A DNA stretch of 64,000 nucleotides from Phorcus lineatus. Taxonomy: Eukaryota; Mollusca; Gastropoda; Trochida; Trochidae. Positions 40,925-52,500 of the stretch are shown piece by piece; within the stretch, counting starts at the first letter, position 1; each line of letters begins with the position of its first letter. Both the position numbers and the translations under genes were made by a program. Under the pieces are notes generated by a model that saw nothing but the letters and a program-made list of their open reading frames with translations, searched no databases and had not been told where the DNA came from. The stretch lies in assembly GCA_921293015.1 (NCBI GenBank), contig OV121098.1, forward strand, positions 17,384,161-17,448,160, given 5' to 3'.

Positions 40925-42285
40925 TGTAATAATATAAGTTATAACATTCTGTCGAGGGTGACATAGGGATCCAGCAAACATGAAGGTACTGGGCCAGTAC
41001 TGGCTGTTAAAGACATCCTGTACTGGCCCTGTACCAACTTGCACACTGGCGCGGTACTGGCCCAATACTGGCTTACGGTACTGGGCCAATAATGGGCCAG
41101 TATAATGCCAGTACCGGAACAGTATCATTTCATATACTGGCCCAGTACAGGATAGCCTTTACGGTCCTTGTAGTGGGCCAGTACTGGCCCAGTATTACGC
41201 CAGAACTATTAACCATGTCCTGCCAGTACTGGCCCTATTTAGTTTGACCTTTACTGTAACTTTAATACATTGAAACCGTAGATATACATGTTTGCATTAT
41301 CAGAAATCAAGGTTGATTAAGTCATTGTTATTAAGCTGTGCATTCTTATATTGTTAATCTAACTATCCTTAAAGTTAGTTATACGCATTTAAAAATCATA
41401 AGCATGGAACTTTGCTTCACAAACATTGGCAGTTTTAAAATAAAATCTTAATGCTTGAAAATGTTACAGAGTCATTCATATTGAAGATCTATCAAAACAT
41501 GTTATCTAAATAAAGGGAAAAACAAGTCTTTTGAACAAATAGGTCTACAGAGAAAACATGTCTCCAAAGATATTTCAGGAATTGAATTTGTTTAACTATA
41601 TAAACATTAGCTTATAATGTTAATAAAACCTACAGTGATTTTAGTAAAAGCACAATACAATTGTAATTAAGATATTAAACATGCAATGAATACATCAGAG
41701 ACTTATCTAACTTAAGTAAACTCATCTTGATGTCATAATTTGAACTCACATTTAAAGGATACTTGAGTGATGCCTTCTCCAGTCATCTCTATAATGCAGA
41801 CGGCAGTTTTAAAAGAATACCCATAATTCCTAACAGGAAGTGCCATGCCAGAATTGGGCCAGTACTGGGCCAGTATGTACACTCAATATTATCTGTACTG
41901 GGCCTATTCTGGGCCAGTACTGGCCCTTTTAAAATATGCCATAATGCACTAAGACAGGAAGGGATATGCCTTAACCGGGCCGGTACTGGGCCTGTACAGT
42001 ACACCTGTACCGTATTTCCAGTACTGGGCCAATACAATTCTGCCTCTATTGGCACGATTTGGTTAAACCGATACTGGGCCAGTACTGGTTCAATACCGTT
42101 AGCCAGTATGCCTTTATCAACTTTACCAGCCAGTATAAGGCCCAGTACAGTCATGTTTGCTGGGATATATTATTCCCGCGAAAGGTTTTATGCAACGAGC
42201 GGAACGCGAGTTGCATAAAACCTTTCAAGGGAATAATATATCCCTATGTTACCCAAGACGGAATTTTATAACGAATTTATCATAC
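40925..42285. mobile_element. TIR element packed with GGCCAGTACTGGCC palindromes
   Basis: The ends are imperfect inverted repeats of about 45 bases: GTTATAACATTCTGTCGAGG at 40938 against the complement of GACGGAATTTTATAAC at about 42257-42272. GGGTGACATAGGGAT, CAGCAAACATGA and their complements lie inside. Two blocks (40985-41240 and 41855-42160) each hold about ten degenerate copies of the 14-bp palindrome GGCCAGTACTGGCC; the 600 bases between are AT-rich and plain. The right end is interrupted by a hairpin (42165-42240). Open frames rich in PVLGQYWAST-type peptides on both strands are repeat translation. No transposase is present. Class unknown; a foldback or hAT/P-type non-autonomous element with subterminal arrays is plausible. 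Confidence 0.7.
42165..42240. mobile_element. Hairpin nested in the right end of the palindrome element
   Basis: GAAAGGTTTTATGCAAC and GTTGCATAAAACCTTTC pair across a loop of GAGCGGAACGCGA, with flanking TATTATTCCC / GGGAATAATA also paired. It interrupts the terminal repeat, so it may be an insertion. Confidence 0.65.
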
Positions 42286-43020
42286 CGAATGTCTGAATAG
42301 ATTATTAAAAACTTGCTCTCTATTATTAAAAAGACAAACAGAAATGAACAACACCTATGACCTGATCACGTGACTTTGATTGATCGCGTGGAAGCACGCT
42401 TTACTCATGTAGCGGGGTATAAGGGATTTATCATCCCTCGGCGGTGTATATGGATATTTGTTAAGGGTCACGTGGACCAATCAGAGATCGGCATTCTTAC
42501 ATGAGGTATGATAAGTGCCTTTTGGAGGCTTGAACTCTTTTTCAATTTAGATTGTTCTGCTTCCATCCATGGCAACAATCTAGACCCTTTTTTTGTATAG
42601 GATAGTGTGTCCGGAGCATAATCATGAAACCACTCCCATCATCACCATATTTAGTATGCTGATTCTCTGTATCATGTAGATGTGTCTTTTGGGGGTTTAA
42701 TCTCTTTTTTCAATTTTTATGGATTGTGTCTTTTTTTATTTGGTTTACGAAGCAATGCATTTTTTTATTTCTACTGTTTCTGTTTCAACAATAAGTACTT
42801 TGTCTATTGAAAATAGCATATCGTTTGGGGACATTTATCCGAAACCACTTTGAGAAATGAGCGAAGAGGGAGAAATCTATATTTACAAGTAAGAACACTC
42901 TAGTTTTTCTGGTTTCCATGGACATTTGCATACCGGGGTTAGGTGGCTTTTTCAGCCTCTATCATGAAATCTACTCAGTATTATTTAAGGAAATTTGGTA
43001 CATAGACTTATTGCCATAGG
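42286..43020. repeat. Diverged dispersed repeats
   Basis: Includes AGCGGGGTATAAGGGATTTA at 42412 and two or three diverged cousins of the 170-bp unit (TGTCCGGAGCATAATCATGA at about 42608, TGTGTCTTTTGGGGGTTTAA at 42682). No gene. Confidence 0.5.
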
Positions 43021-43024
43021 ATAC

Positions 43025-43660
43025 TTTGGTTATAATAATAATAATAATCATAATGATGATGATGATGATGATGATTTATAAAGCGCTATATCCATACACA
43101 AGGTGCATGCTCAAAGCGCATATATACGTTAGAATAAAAGGTAATGGTATGAAGTATTGGCATGAATAAAATCTAAGAGAAGAGTATGAATTATAGCATA
43201 TGAATATTTATAGTACATAAAGTCAGATAATTCAGTCAGTGGGAAAATATCATAAGTTACGTCTATGTATAATGGCTTGAAAAAAGATAAGTTTTGATTT
43301 AGAAACAGTCAATGAAGGCGATATCTTGATGATGTGAGGAAGTTGATTCAAACGTCGAGGAGCATTATTACTGAATGATTTCTGTCCACAACTGATATGA
43401 TTATAGTTTGGTATATTGAGAAAATTCAAATTCTGTGATCGAAGAATTTTTGCAGGGATATAGTCATTTAACATCTTTGAAAGGTATAATGGTGCAGAGT
43501 TATTTTGACATCTGTATGTCATACAGAGGACTTTAAACTTGAGTCTTGCTTCAATTGGAAGCCAGTGCAGATCCTTAAGTACAGGTATTATTCTTGCTGC
43601 AGTGTTCTGAACCTTCTGAAGTTTGTATAGCTGACGTTTACTGATTCCCATCAGCTAACT
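43025..43660 (-). pseudogene. 5'-truncated CR1-like retrotransposon (RT C-terminus and 3' tail)
   Basis: The minus frame 43651-43250 reads LYKLQKVQNTAARII, then VLKDLHWLPIEARLKFKVLC, APLYLSKML and APRRLNQLPHIIK, the conserved C-terminal region of CR1-type RTs. A short deletion removes the usual residues between ARII and PVLKDLHW. The 3' tail ends in a GCGC(T)TTATAAATCATCATC-like microsatellite. It is not functional. Confidence 0.75.
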
Positions 43661-44850
43661 GTTACTATAATCAAGTCTAGAATGAACAAGCATTCACAAG
43701 TCTAGAATGAAGGAGCATTTGTACTAGTATTTTAGCAGCATTTCTTGTAATGGCGTATTTGATGCAACGGAGATGGTAATAACAAGTTTTACAAAGTTTG
43801 TCAGTTCTGAATCAATGATGACACCAAGATTTTAGCTCGGTCAGTGTTATCTCAGTGTTAATCAGTTTCAATTTCAAACATTTAATAGTGCCATTGGCTA
43901 CATAGCTCATTAGCCTAAAAAGGTAATAAATTATATGTGAACATGAAAAATGGTACATTAATAGCGAGAAACTTGAAACTGTCAACTACTGTAAGTATCT
44001 TGGATGAACATATCGTAATATGTTTTCTAAGGCTTGTGATGTGCTATCCGGAGTATCCGCACAAGTAGAGAAGGCTCTGAATCCAAATTAAAAAATTATC
44101 TGTGTCCATAAATCTCTACTTCCAGGCATATATTTCAAGATATTTGACGGAAAAATACAACTTATCTTATTGTGTGTGGCAGAAATAATTGTGATAATAT
44201 AGAAAAAGTACATTCTAATTTTTGTTAATGTGTATTAGGAGTTGGCTACCGCTCACCATCAAAGGCTGTACCAGCTGAATGTTGACGATACGCTTTACTT
44301 GTAAACTATAAAGCTAGAGTTGTATCATATTGGATACAGTTGCTCAAACTGGTGTTATCTCATGAGAAAGCCTTTAACCGATTCTGGTGATGTTAACTGG
44401 GCTTCATCGGTGAGTCAGTTATTATTCCAGTATGGCTTGTCTTATGCTTGGTTGAACCAGGATGTAGTAATACAGAATTGGTCATGAGCATTTTCAAACA
44501 AAGATGTAAAGATATTGATTGTAAAGAGTGGGCGGCCACTGTGACGTCTTCCAAATATTTGATATCATGCCAGAAACCTACTTGAGAGTGCTCCCGTCCT
44601 TTATCTACATGAAGAACTGACTAAATTCCGTTGTGGTATCGCTGGTTTTACAACAACTATATAGAAGATAAAAAAGTACAGATATTGCCATTGCTATGTG
44701 TCCTCATTGCAATAATAGTAAAGTAGAAAATGAAGACCACGTATTACTAGAATGTCCAAACGATGTAAATATCAAATTTATACCATGGTAATATTACACT
44801 AACCCTAATCAAGATGAATTCATTTATCATCCAAAACTGTGTTCAACAGT
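43661..44850 (+). pseudogene. Degraded RT C-terminal region of another non-LTR element
   Basis: Frames broken by stops read ETVNYCKYLG (about 43990), LGVGYRSPSKAVPAEC (about 44235) and CPHCNNSKVENEDHVLLECP (about 44699). The last is a C-x2-C...H-x4-C knuckle as found at the end of many non-LTR polyproteins. A related knuckle lies at 62440-62530. Confidence 0.6.
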
Positions 44851-46127
44851 GTAGAAGATCAAGCGATATCTAATATCGATATCTATATCTAATATCCTTT
44901 TGACAGTAGATTTTTAACACTGCCCTGTTATCACCATTGTTTTACATCATCAAGTAATGACATCACAATGTTATGACGTTATAAACATGATGACATCATA
45001 GTGCTATGACATCAGCGCACTGAGAGTCTTAGAGTAGTGCAGTGTTTAAAATTATACATGTTCACGAAATGGGAATGAAAAATGATTTTGGATGATTAAA
45101 AGAATCTCACCTCGTTTCTTCTGATATCAAATATATCAACACTCGTTGATAAAAGTAAAAATATCCTCGACATGCCTTGGATATTTTATCAACTAGTGTT
45201 GATATATTTGATATTCTAAGATGCCTAGCGGTTAGAACAATCGAAAAAAAAGTACTTTATGAGACAATAAAGGTATAGTTTTTTCATGACGTAACAATTG
45301 AATGACGTTATATCCGCTCTTCCCCGCTGCCCCCTCGTGATCACGCGTCCATGGTAACCTTTCATCTCGATTCTTCGAACAACATGGCTTATCCCCCTAT
45401 CAAGGTCTAACGACATAATCGTATTAATGTTTCTATTAATAGAGACAAGTTTCGAATCATCTATTTCTATTTACCGTAAAGAAGAATGGACAGAAAATGC
45501 TTGTCTACCGTCGAGTGACCGCGTTGTTTCACGTCAGGTCACGGCGCCCCGTGGGACTGTGACGTTGGTTCACGTCAACCGTCTCTACCAGGTTCAATGT
45601 GATATGGACAACCTAATAATTAAGTAATTCTAGGTGTACAGCCCCAACAGTCTGCTTATATAAGAGACTAAAGCATCACCTTCAACGTTTATGACAGCAG
45701 CAAAAAAGTAGATGTCCGGATCCAGTCCGCCATCACGCTTCCAAAACAAACAATACCCATAATTCTTTGTGGAATGTTAACCACGTGATAAGCCCTGTAT
45801 AATCGCACGACACGAGTTTGTAAAAGTAAAGGGGTTTTTTTTAAAACAAGAGGTGTTAATTTGTTTGTTTAAATTTTAAAGAAAAAAATAAGAAGAAAAT
45901 ATAATTCAAAATTGAATAAATGAAAAAGTTTAAGTGCAAAACTGCAGTAATCAAAGCTTTAACCAACTAAATGTCGTCTTAAACTAGGGGTTGAGTTCCA
46001 TACTTGGAATAGCGAACAGTTAGCCCTGTTCATGGATTATTAATGTGAGCAATGTAAACACTATTTTTTATTTCGAGATGATTAAAATCAGAGTGTTCCC
46101 CTTATAGATTATTTTAGCATCTTAGAA
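44851..46127. other. Intergenic with a hairpin and an unassigned open stretch
   Basis: A foldback element lies at 45123-45215. The stretch 45250-45700 is less AT-rich and is open on both strands (63 and 66 codons), with TATATAAGAGA at 45657, but I recognise no protein family. Confidence 0.4.
45123..45215. mobile_element. Foldback hairpin
   Basis: ATATCAAATATATCAACACT and its complement AGTGTTGATATATTTGATAT pair. The inner GTTGATAAAA / TTTTATCAAC and ATATCC / GGATAT also pair, with a six-base asymmetry. Non-coding. Confidence 0.7.
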
Positions 46128-46300
46128 AAGAAATAAAGTTCGCTCTACCCCAATGTGTTTTGTAATAAAGTATAGTTTTCCCTGAACTATTATAACGTTA
46201 AAGCACTCGGACTGCCGTCCTCGTGCTTTAACTATAATAGTTCAGGGCAAAACTATACTTTATTACAAAACACATTGGGGTAGAGCGAACTTTATTTCTT
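46128..46300. mobile_element. Long near-perfect palindrome (about 80-base arms)
   Basis: AAGAAATAAAGTTCGCTCTA at the left is exactly complemented by TAGAGCGAACTTTATTTCTT at the right. The arms agree almost base for base through CCCCAATGTGTTTTGTAATA and TATAGTTTT to the loop GGACTGCCGTCC. Only one or two indels separate the arms, so it is young or maintained by conversion. No coding capacity. Confidence 0.85.
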
Positions 46301-47160
46301 AATCAGAAGACACTTGGGTGAGATTCTCTATAAGTTTATTGAATTCAAATTCAGCTGATATCTACTTACGTTCAGCTGTTTACCATACAAAGTATTACCT
46401 GTAAGTTAGTTGCAGTATAACTAATGTCAAGGCGCTCAAGAATGTATGCTACTACTCATGGTCATTCATACTGATAAAAACTGTCTGTCTGTCTGTCTGT
46501 TATAAGCCTATCTACAAGGGTCACCATTTTTTAAAGGCTCACAGAAATACCACATGTAAGCTAACAAGTCAGCTTTTTTAGCATTTTGCTTCTTGAGAAG
46601 ATGAAAATAGTTTTTAGGGCCTGGTCCCTGTGGCCCTTATTAGGGGTCACAGGGTCACCAAATCTATTAATTATAACCCCACATCAGCTAAGGAGCCTGT
46701 CCACAAGGTTTCAGCTTTCAGGCCTTTTGCTTCTTCAGAAGATGAAAATAGTTTTTTTAATGAGTGGTCCCTGTGGCCCTGATTTTGGATCACAGGTTCA
46801 CAAATTAGAATTTCCAATCAGCTAAGGAGTCTATTCAAGTTTCAGCTTTCTAGGCCTTTTGCTTTTTGGAGATGATAATCTATAACCCATGCTTGGAGCC
46901 AAAGAGTGATCAAGTTTTTAGAGTTCTTGAGTCAATTGTTCTTGAGAAGAAGTCAAAATAGTGAATTTTCCATGGATGGATAGACCGACAGACACTTATG
47001 AACATGATATAAGATATCATCAAACATACTCTATATAACTTTAAGAAGAAGTGCTCTGATTATGGGCCTTATTCTTAAATGATATCTCATAACAACAGCA
47101 TCTCCTTTCTCCAGATAATCTCATCAACATCACAAATCACACAGAAGACAGGCAGAGTTT
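46301..47160. repeat. Inverted copies of the 145-bp repeat family
   Basis: GTCACCATTTTT, TTCTTGAGAAGATGAAAATAG and CCCTGTGGCCCTTATTAGGG (46500-46960) are the reverse complement of the units at 28.4-29.4 kb. A CTGTCTGTCTGTCTGT run marks the edge at 46483. The 79-codon frame at 46586-46825 is repeat translation. Confidence 0.65.
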
Positions 47161-49102
47161 ATATACGATGTGTTTTATTGTCTTGCACTGACCTGATGAC
47201 AATGCCACCTAGTGGTGGCATGCTCTCTATACAGTATGTACAACAACATCCTTAACATATGTATATCTTGCACAAACTTCACTGGGGCAACACGTGCTCC
47301 CAATGTACAGGCATCACGCTTCAACCTTTAAAATTATAGTTTTACCGTATAAAAATATCTGATCATCCCTGAAGATATAAAACTGACTATTCACGCTGCG
47401 GGAGGCACGTGTTGTCCCCTCTCTCAACAACACAAACAGGTGAAGAGCATCATGTGGAAATGTACAAATCTCTCTACTTGGGTGTCACTGTGTTGTTATG
47501 TTTAAAGAGATAAACAAGTGATACATTGCCTTACAGTACCTGTCCCAGCCTTACAGTCCAGCCAGCACACACAGGGGAGGGTGGACTGTCATGAAGGAGG
47601 CCCAGCACAACAATTCTCCCATCCTAATGAAAGCGCTAAGCTTGCTTCAGACATAGCATTCTGGCACTACTAGTGTCATAACCCAAAGTAAATGTACAGC
47701 ATCTACAACAATCTGACAGCTGAAACAGATTATAATGATGCTTGGAAATGGCTGCCAAAAGCAATGACAGAACTTACCAAATCTTTGTCAACATAACAGG
47801 GTTGTGACTTGTCATGACATTGCTTTTTGTAAGCATAACAATGGGATAATGGCCACATAGATGAACTCAATACACAGTGTGTATAATAACAGAAAACATG
47901 TCATGTGATATATTATGGAACAGCTGAAAGCTATGGATCAGATCCTTCCCAGTATACTTGAGACAGGGCAAAACTCAAGTATCGACACTCGTGTACTTAC
48001 ACACGCACACACACACACACACACACACATACATACATACATACAGACAAGTTGCAACAAGAATTTGATTCAGTAGATCGGGTAGGTTAAGCGGTGTGAC
48101 AGTATCCACAAACAGTAAACCAGCTCTCAGACTGTTTTAGAATATACAAGAAAATGGTCTGTATTTACATGAAATGTACATATTCACAAAATCAACAATG
48201 TTAAAACGTCAATAACTAACCACTTTTTTCAAAGTGTAACAAAGTTAGCAAAATACCAATTATTTAAGTAAACTAACTATCACAGACTTATACTAAGAAT
48301 AATCAGACAATTTGGATAAATACGAAGCGGAATGTCTTGGCAACTTCTCTTTGGCATCACCATGCTTGTTTTGATGAAAACACATCCTCTCTCTGATTGT
48401 CTCCCTTTGCCGTCCTTCACCCGGAGTCACAACTTACTGACCGAGGTCACATTCTCTTGTCAAGTCTCTCACTGTCTCACATCACCAAGATATTTAGGCT
48501 TGTTCACAATAATATTACCAACATTTAAAACATCAAAGTTTTAACATCTTCCTTTAAAGTTATATCATTGGACTGTTATGCTGGACCATAAAAAACTAAT
48601 TTGATTACATCTCATATAAGTTTCACTTCATCACAAAAAAAGTTGTTCATGAGAATATTCATCAATGGTTATAGAGGATCCAGCAAGACGGAGTGGTTAA
48701 GTACTCACTGTTGCTGTCAATGATTGATGTATTGCTTAGGACCGTGAGGCCAACAACCATCGCAACAGCAAGATCCTTCTAGAAGTCAGCACTAGATTTA
48801 TATCTCTTCAACATGAAACTGAGCTACTATTACTCAAGAAAAACAACTTTCCTCTGATCATACCAGCGGTACATGAATAAAACAAAACATGTACGTAAAA
48901 CAACAAACAACACTTTTCGTTAAGCACTATATATTGCCTTACTTATAACTTAGAACTACTGCTTCATCAACATTAACAACCAGCTTGTTTTCTCATGTTA
49001 AAACGTGGCCCAGTTTTTGGACTACAGTCATCTAAAACCATGAGAATGTGAACACAGCGCGAGTTGCCCAACTGTCACTCAACGCATGTATATCCTGCTA
49101 GT
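47161..49102 (-). other. CIC: CIC 3'UTR
   Basis: It follows the CIC stop codon and ends at an AATAAA (minus) at 47174-47179. It holds a (CA)n then (CATA)n microsatellite at about 48003-48045. No further exon is recognised; the 70-codon plus-strand frame at 48332-48544 is not supported. Extent is inferred from the polyA signal. Confidence 0.6.
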
Positions 49103-49512
49103 TCAAGTGCGGTCTAAGCCAGGGGTTGAGCGCGAGTCCATGTTTGAGGTTAGTGACAGGCTTGTGGCAGCACTGGTGGAGGAGGATGGGTAGGAGGTCG
49201 GGGGGCACATCTGCCCCACTGTTGAGGCAGTGTTTATGTTGACCACTTGACCGGCAGAAGTGACTGAGTTTGGTGTGCCTGGGCTTGACGAGTTGGCTGC
49301 TGCAGCAGCTGCTGCTGCGTTTGATGCAGCAATCATGGAAGCGTAGTGAGCCTCCAATGAGTTGGGAGTGAGAGGGACATCCTCAAAGCCTTTAGTTGCT
49401 GCCGCCGACTGGGCCATCATCTTCTGGCGCACCTCCCGGATCTTGAGCTGCAGACATGCTTTGGTTGGAAAGATATCCAGGTGTTTTGACTGGAAGGAGG
49501 CTGTTGCCTGGG
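49103..49512 (-). CDS. CIC: CIC last coding exon (C1 second half, stop)
   Basis: It reads [20 protein letters not shown], then [15 protein letters not shown], followed by an Ala run (eight residues) and a Ser/Thr-rich tail ending STPGLDRT before the stop. The acceptor is CTTTACAG. Confidence 0.93.
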
Positions 49513-52500
49513 CTGTAAAGGGAACCAGATTATATACTGCCTTATTACAACTGATCTAGTGCTACACTTAAAGGGCCATTGAGTATGTTAGTGTTTCTAA
49601 CACAACATTTCAAAAACGTATACAAATTATATCAGATGGTAGATAACTGTTTCAGCTACAACATGATATGTGAGAAATAGTATATATACGACAAGTAGCG
49701 AACGCTACTGAATTATGATCTCATTACGCAGATTTTCCTTTCCTGTGTACTACGTAAGCTCGGGTTTTAGTAATAACAAATAAACAAATACAATTTCTTT
49801 TCTTTAAATATTATAAACACTTGAATTTTGTGAAAAGAAATAACCATAATTTTTTTTACACAAAAGGTGACCAAAAAAAGGATATTGTTGTTGTTAATTT
49901 TATATAAAACATATTCACGTTACATATGCAAATAAAAAAGATCCTTGTTCCGTCGAAGACTGAGAAATTATAATAGATTCAGTTGTCACAAGACGAGTTA
50001 ATGCTAATTATCTCGCCTTGCTCTATGGAAATCAAAAGTTTATAAGAGTTACTTCACCATTAACTTAATCATGATGTAATAAATTGAAAACAACATACAA
50101 TGGGCGCGCTCAATATGAATAGTCAAGTAACCTGCCAATATTAAAATGAATCAAACTCAAAGTAAAGCGAGTTTGACTTTCAAATAAATCATAAATGTGT
50201 TTGGCCGTTTTGATTTTCCTTTTGTCGATCAACTTGTCTCCCTTCTGGTCTATCATTTTAACTGTATCCTGCTTCTCTTTTCCGTCCCCACGTAGTTATC
50301 TTTGTTTAAAGGATGAGAGCCAACTAAGACCACAATGCCTTGCTCAATAAAATAATAAAGTCGATCTATTTATAGATATGGGAAACACCATTAATAATTA
50401 GTTAGATTTCTCGGCTTATTTGGGGTCGAAAGAATTGGCGAAAAATTATGTAAAGATCTTTCAACAGGATGGATTTTTCGCACTATTTTCTAATTTGTAT
50501 CAACATACTCTGTGGCCCTTTAACCTTTAATACAAGCGAGTGGTAACTTTTATGGATTTGATTTATACAAAACCTATTGTCTATAATCAGTTATTCAAGG
50601 TATATTTACAAATGATTTCAACACTTCAAACAGCTCTGTAAGGGGATAATGAATATTTTTAACTCAGTTTCACAAAGTTTCACATTTTGTCTATAAAACT
50701 TCATCCTATAAAAACACTGGCAGTATTTTTTGAAGGCTTATACATATAATGAAATGGCGAACAAGGTTTTAGTTTATTGCTTTCAAATACAAAGCTAAAC
50801 TTCATTAGATTTTCATGAACACAGTCACAGAAGTTAACAATCAATTACTCTATTCACTATGCAGTCCAAGCAGTCACAGATCAATCAACCAATACAATTT
50901 GTACACACCCTGCTAGCTATTTGTACACACCCTGTTAGCTATTTGTACACACCCTGTTAGCTATTTGTACACACCCTGTTAGCTATTTGTACAGACCCTG
51001 TTAGCTATTTGTACAGACCCTGTTAGCTATTTGTACACACCCTGTTAGCTATTTGTACAGACCCTGTTAGCTATTTGTACACACCCTGTTAGCTATTTGT
51101 ACAGACCCTGTTAGCTATTTGTACAGACCCTGTTAGCTATTTGTACAGACCCTGTTAGCTATTTGAACACACCCTGTTAGCTATTTGTACAGACCCTGTA
51201 AGCTATTTGTACAGACCCTGTTAGCTATTTGTACAGACCCTGTTAGCTATTTGTACACACCCTGTTAGCTATTTGTACAGACCCTGTTAGCTATTTGTAC
51301 AGACCCTGTTAGCTATTTGTACACACCCTGTTAGCTATTTGTACACACCCTGTTAGCTATTTGTACAGACCCTGTTAGCTATTTGTACAGACCCTGTTAG
51401 CTATTTGTACAGACCCTGTTAGCTATTTGTACAGACCCTGTTAGCTATTTGTACAGACCCTGTTAGCTATTTGTACACACCCTGTTAGCTATTTGTACAG
51501 ACCCTGTTAGCTATTTGTACACACCCTGTTAGCTATTTGTACAGACCCTGTTAGCTATTTGTACAGACCCTGTTAGCTATTTGTACAGACCCTGTTAGCT
51601 ATTTGTACAGACCCTGTTAGCTATTTGTACAGACCCTGTTAGCTATTTGTACAGACCCTGTTAGCTATTTGTACACACCCTGTTAGCTATTTGTACAGAC
51701 CCTGTTAGCTATTTGTACAGACCCTGTTAGCTATTTGTACAGACCCTGTTAGCTATTTGAACACACCCTGTTAGCTATTTGTACAGACCCTGTTAGCTAT
51801 TTGTACAGACCCTGTTAGCTATTTGTACAGACCCTGTTAGCTATTTGTACAGACCCTGTTAGCTATTTGTACACACCCTGTTAGCTATTTGTACAGACCC
51901 TGTTAGCTATTTGTACAGACCCTGTTAGCTATTTGAACACACCCTGTTAGCTATTTGTACAGACCCTGTTAGCTATTTGTACAGACCCTGTTAGCTATTT
52001 GTACAGACCCTGTTAGCTATTTGTACAGACCCTGTTAGCTATTTGAACACACCCTGTTAGCTATTTGTACAGACCCTGTTAGCTATTTGTACAGACCCTG
52101 TTAGCTATTTGAACACACCCTGTTAGCTATTTGAACACATCCTGTTAGCTATTTGAACACACCCTGTTAGGTATTTGAACACACCCTGCTAGCTATTTGA
52201 ACACACCCTTCTAGCTATTTGAACAAACCCTGCAAGTTATTTGAACACTCCCTGCTAGCTACGTTGCTCACCTGTCGGGAAGAGTCCATGCTCCTCAAAG
52301 AGCTGCATGACGAGCTGGCGGCGCTGGTCGAGGAGCCGTCGTGTGGAGAAACCGCCGCCCACTGGGGAACTTGGGGTCTTGGGGGTTCGGGGTGAGTTGA
52401 GGTCTTCGTAGTCCAGCATACCTGGGACAGGGAATGCAGTTTAGTACTCACTTCATAGTCCTGATACTCTACAAACCATTACTCCTACTTTGTCACACAA

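Noticed and set aside
41763..42271. Proteins with repeated LGQYW and VLAQYR-type words on both strands
   Set aside because: Translations of the GGCCAGTACTGGCC arrays; a palindromic repeat gives similar peptides on both strands.
43025..43120. tRNA or SINE head from GCGCTATATCC
   Set aside because: No cloverleaf or A/B boxes; it is the 3' tail of a CR1-like element on the minus strand.
50900..52258. CRISPR-like or centromere-like array
   Set aside because: A 22-base period without spacers, confined to one intron. It is a minisatellite, too small and local for a centromere.
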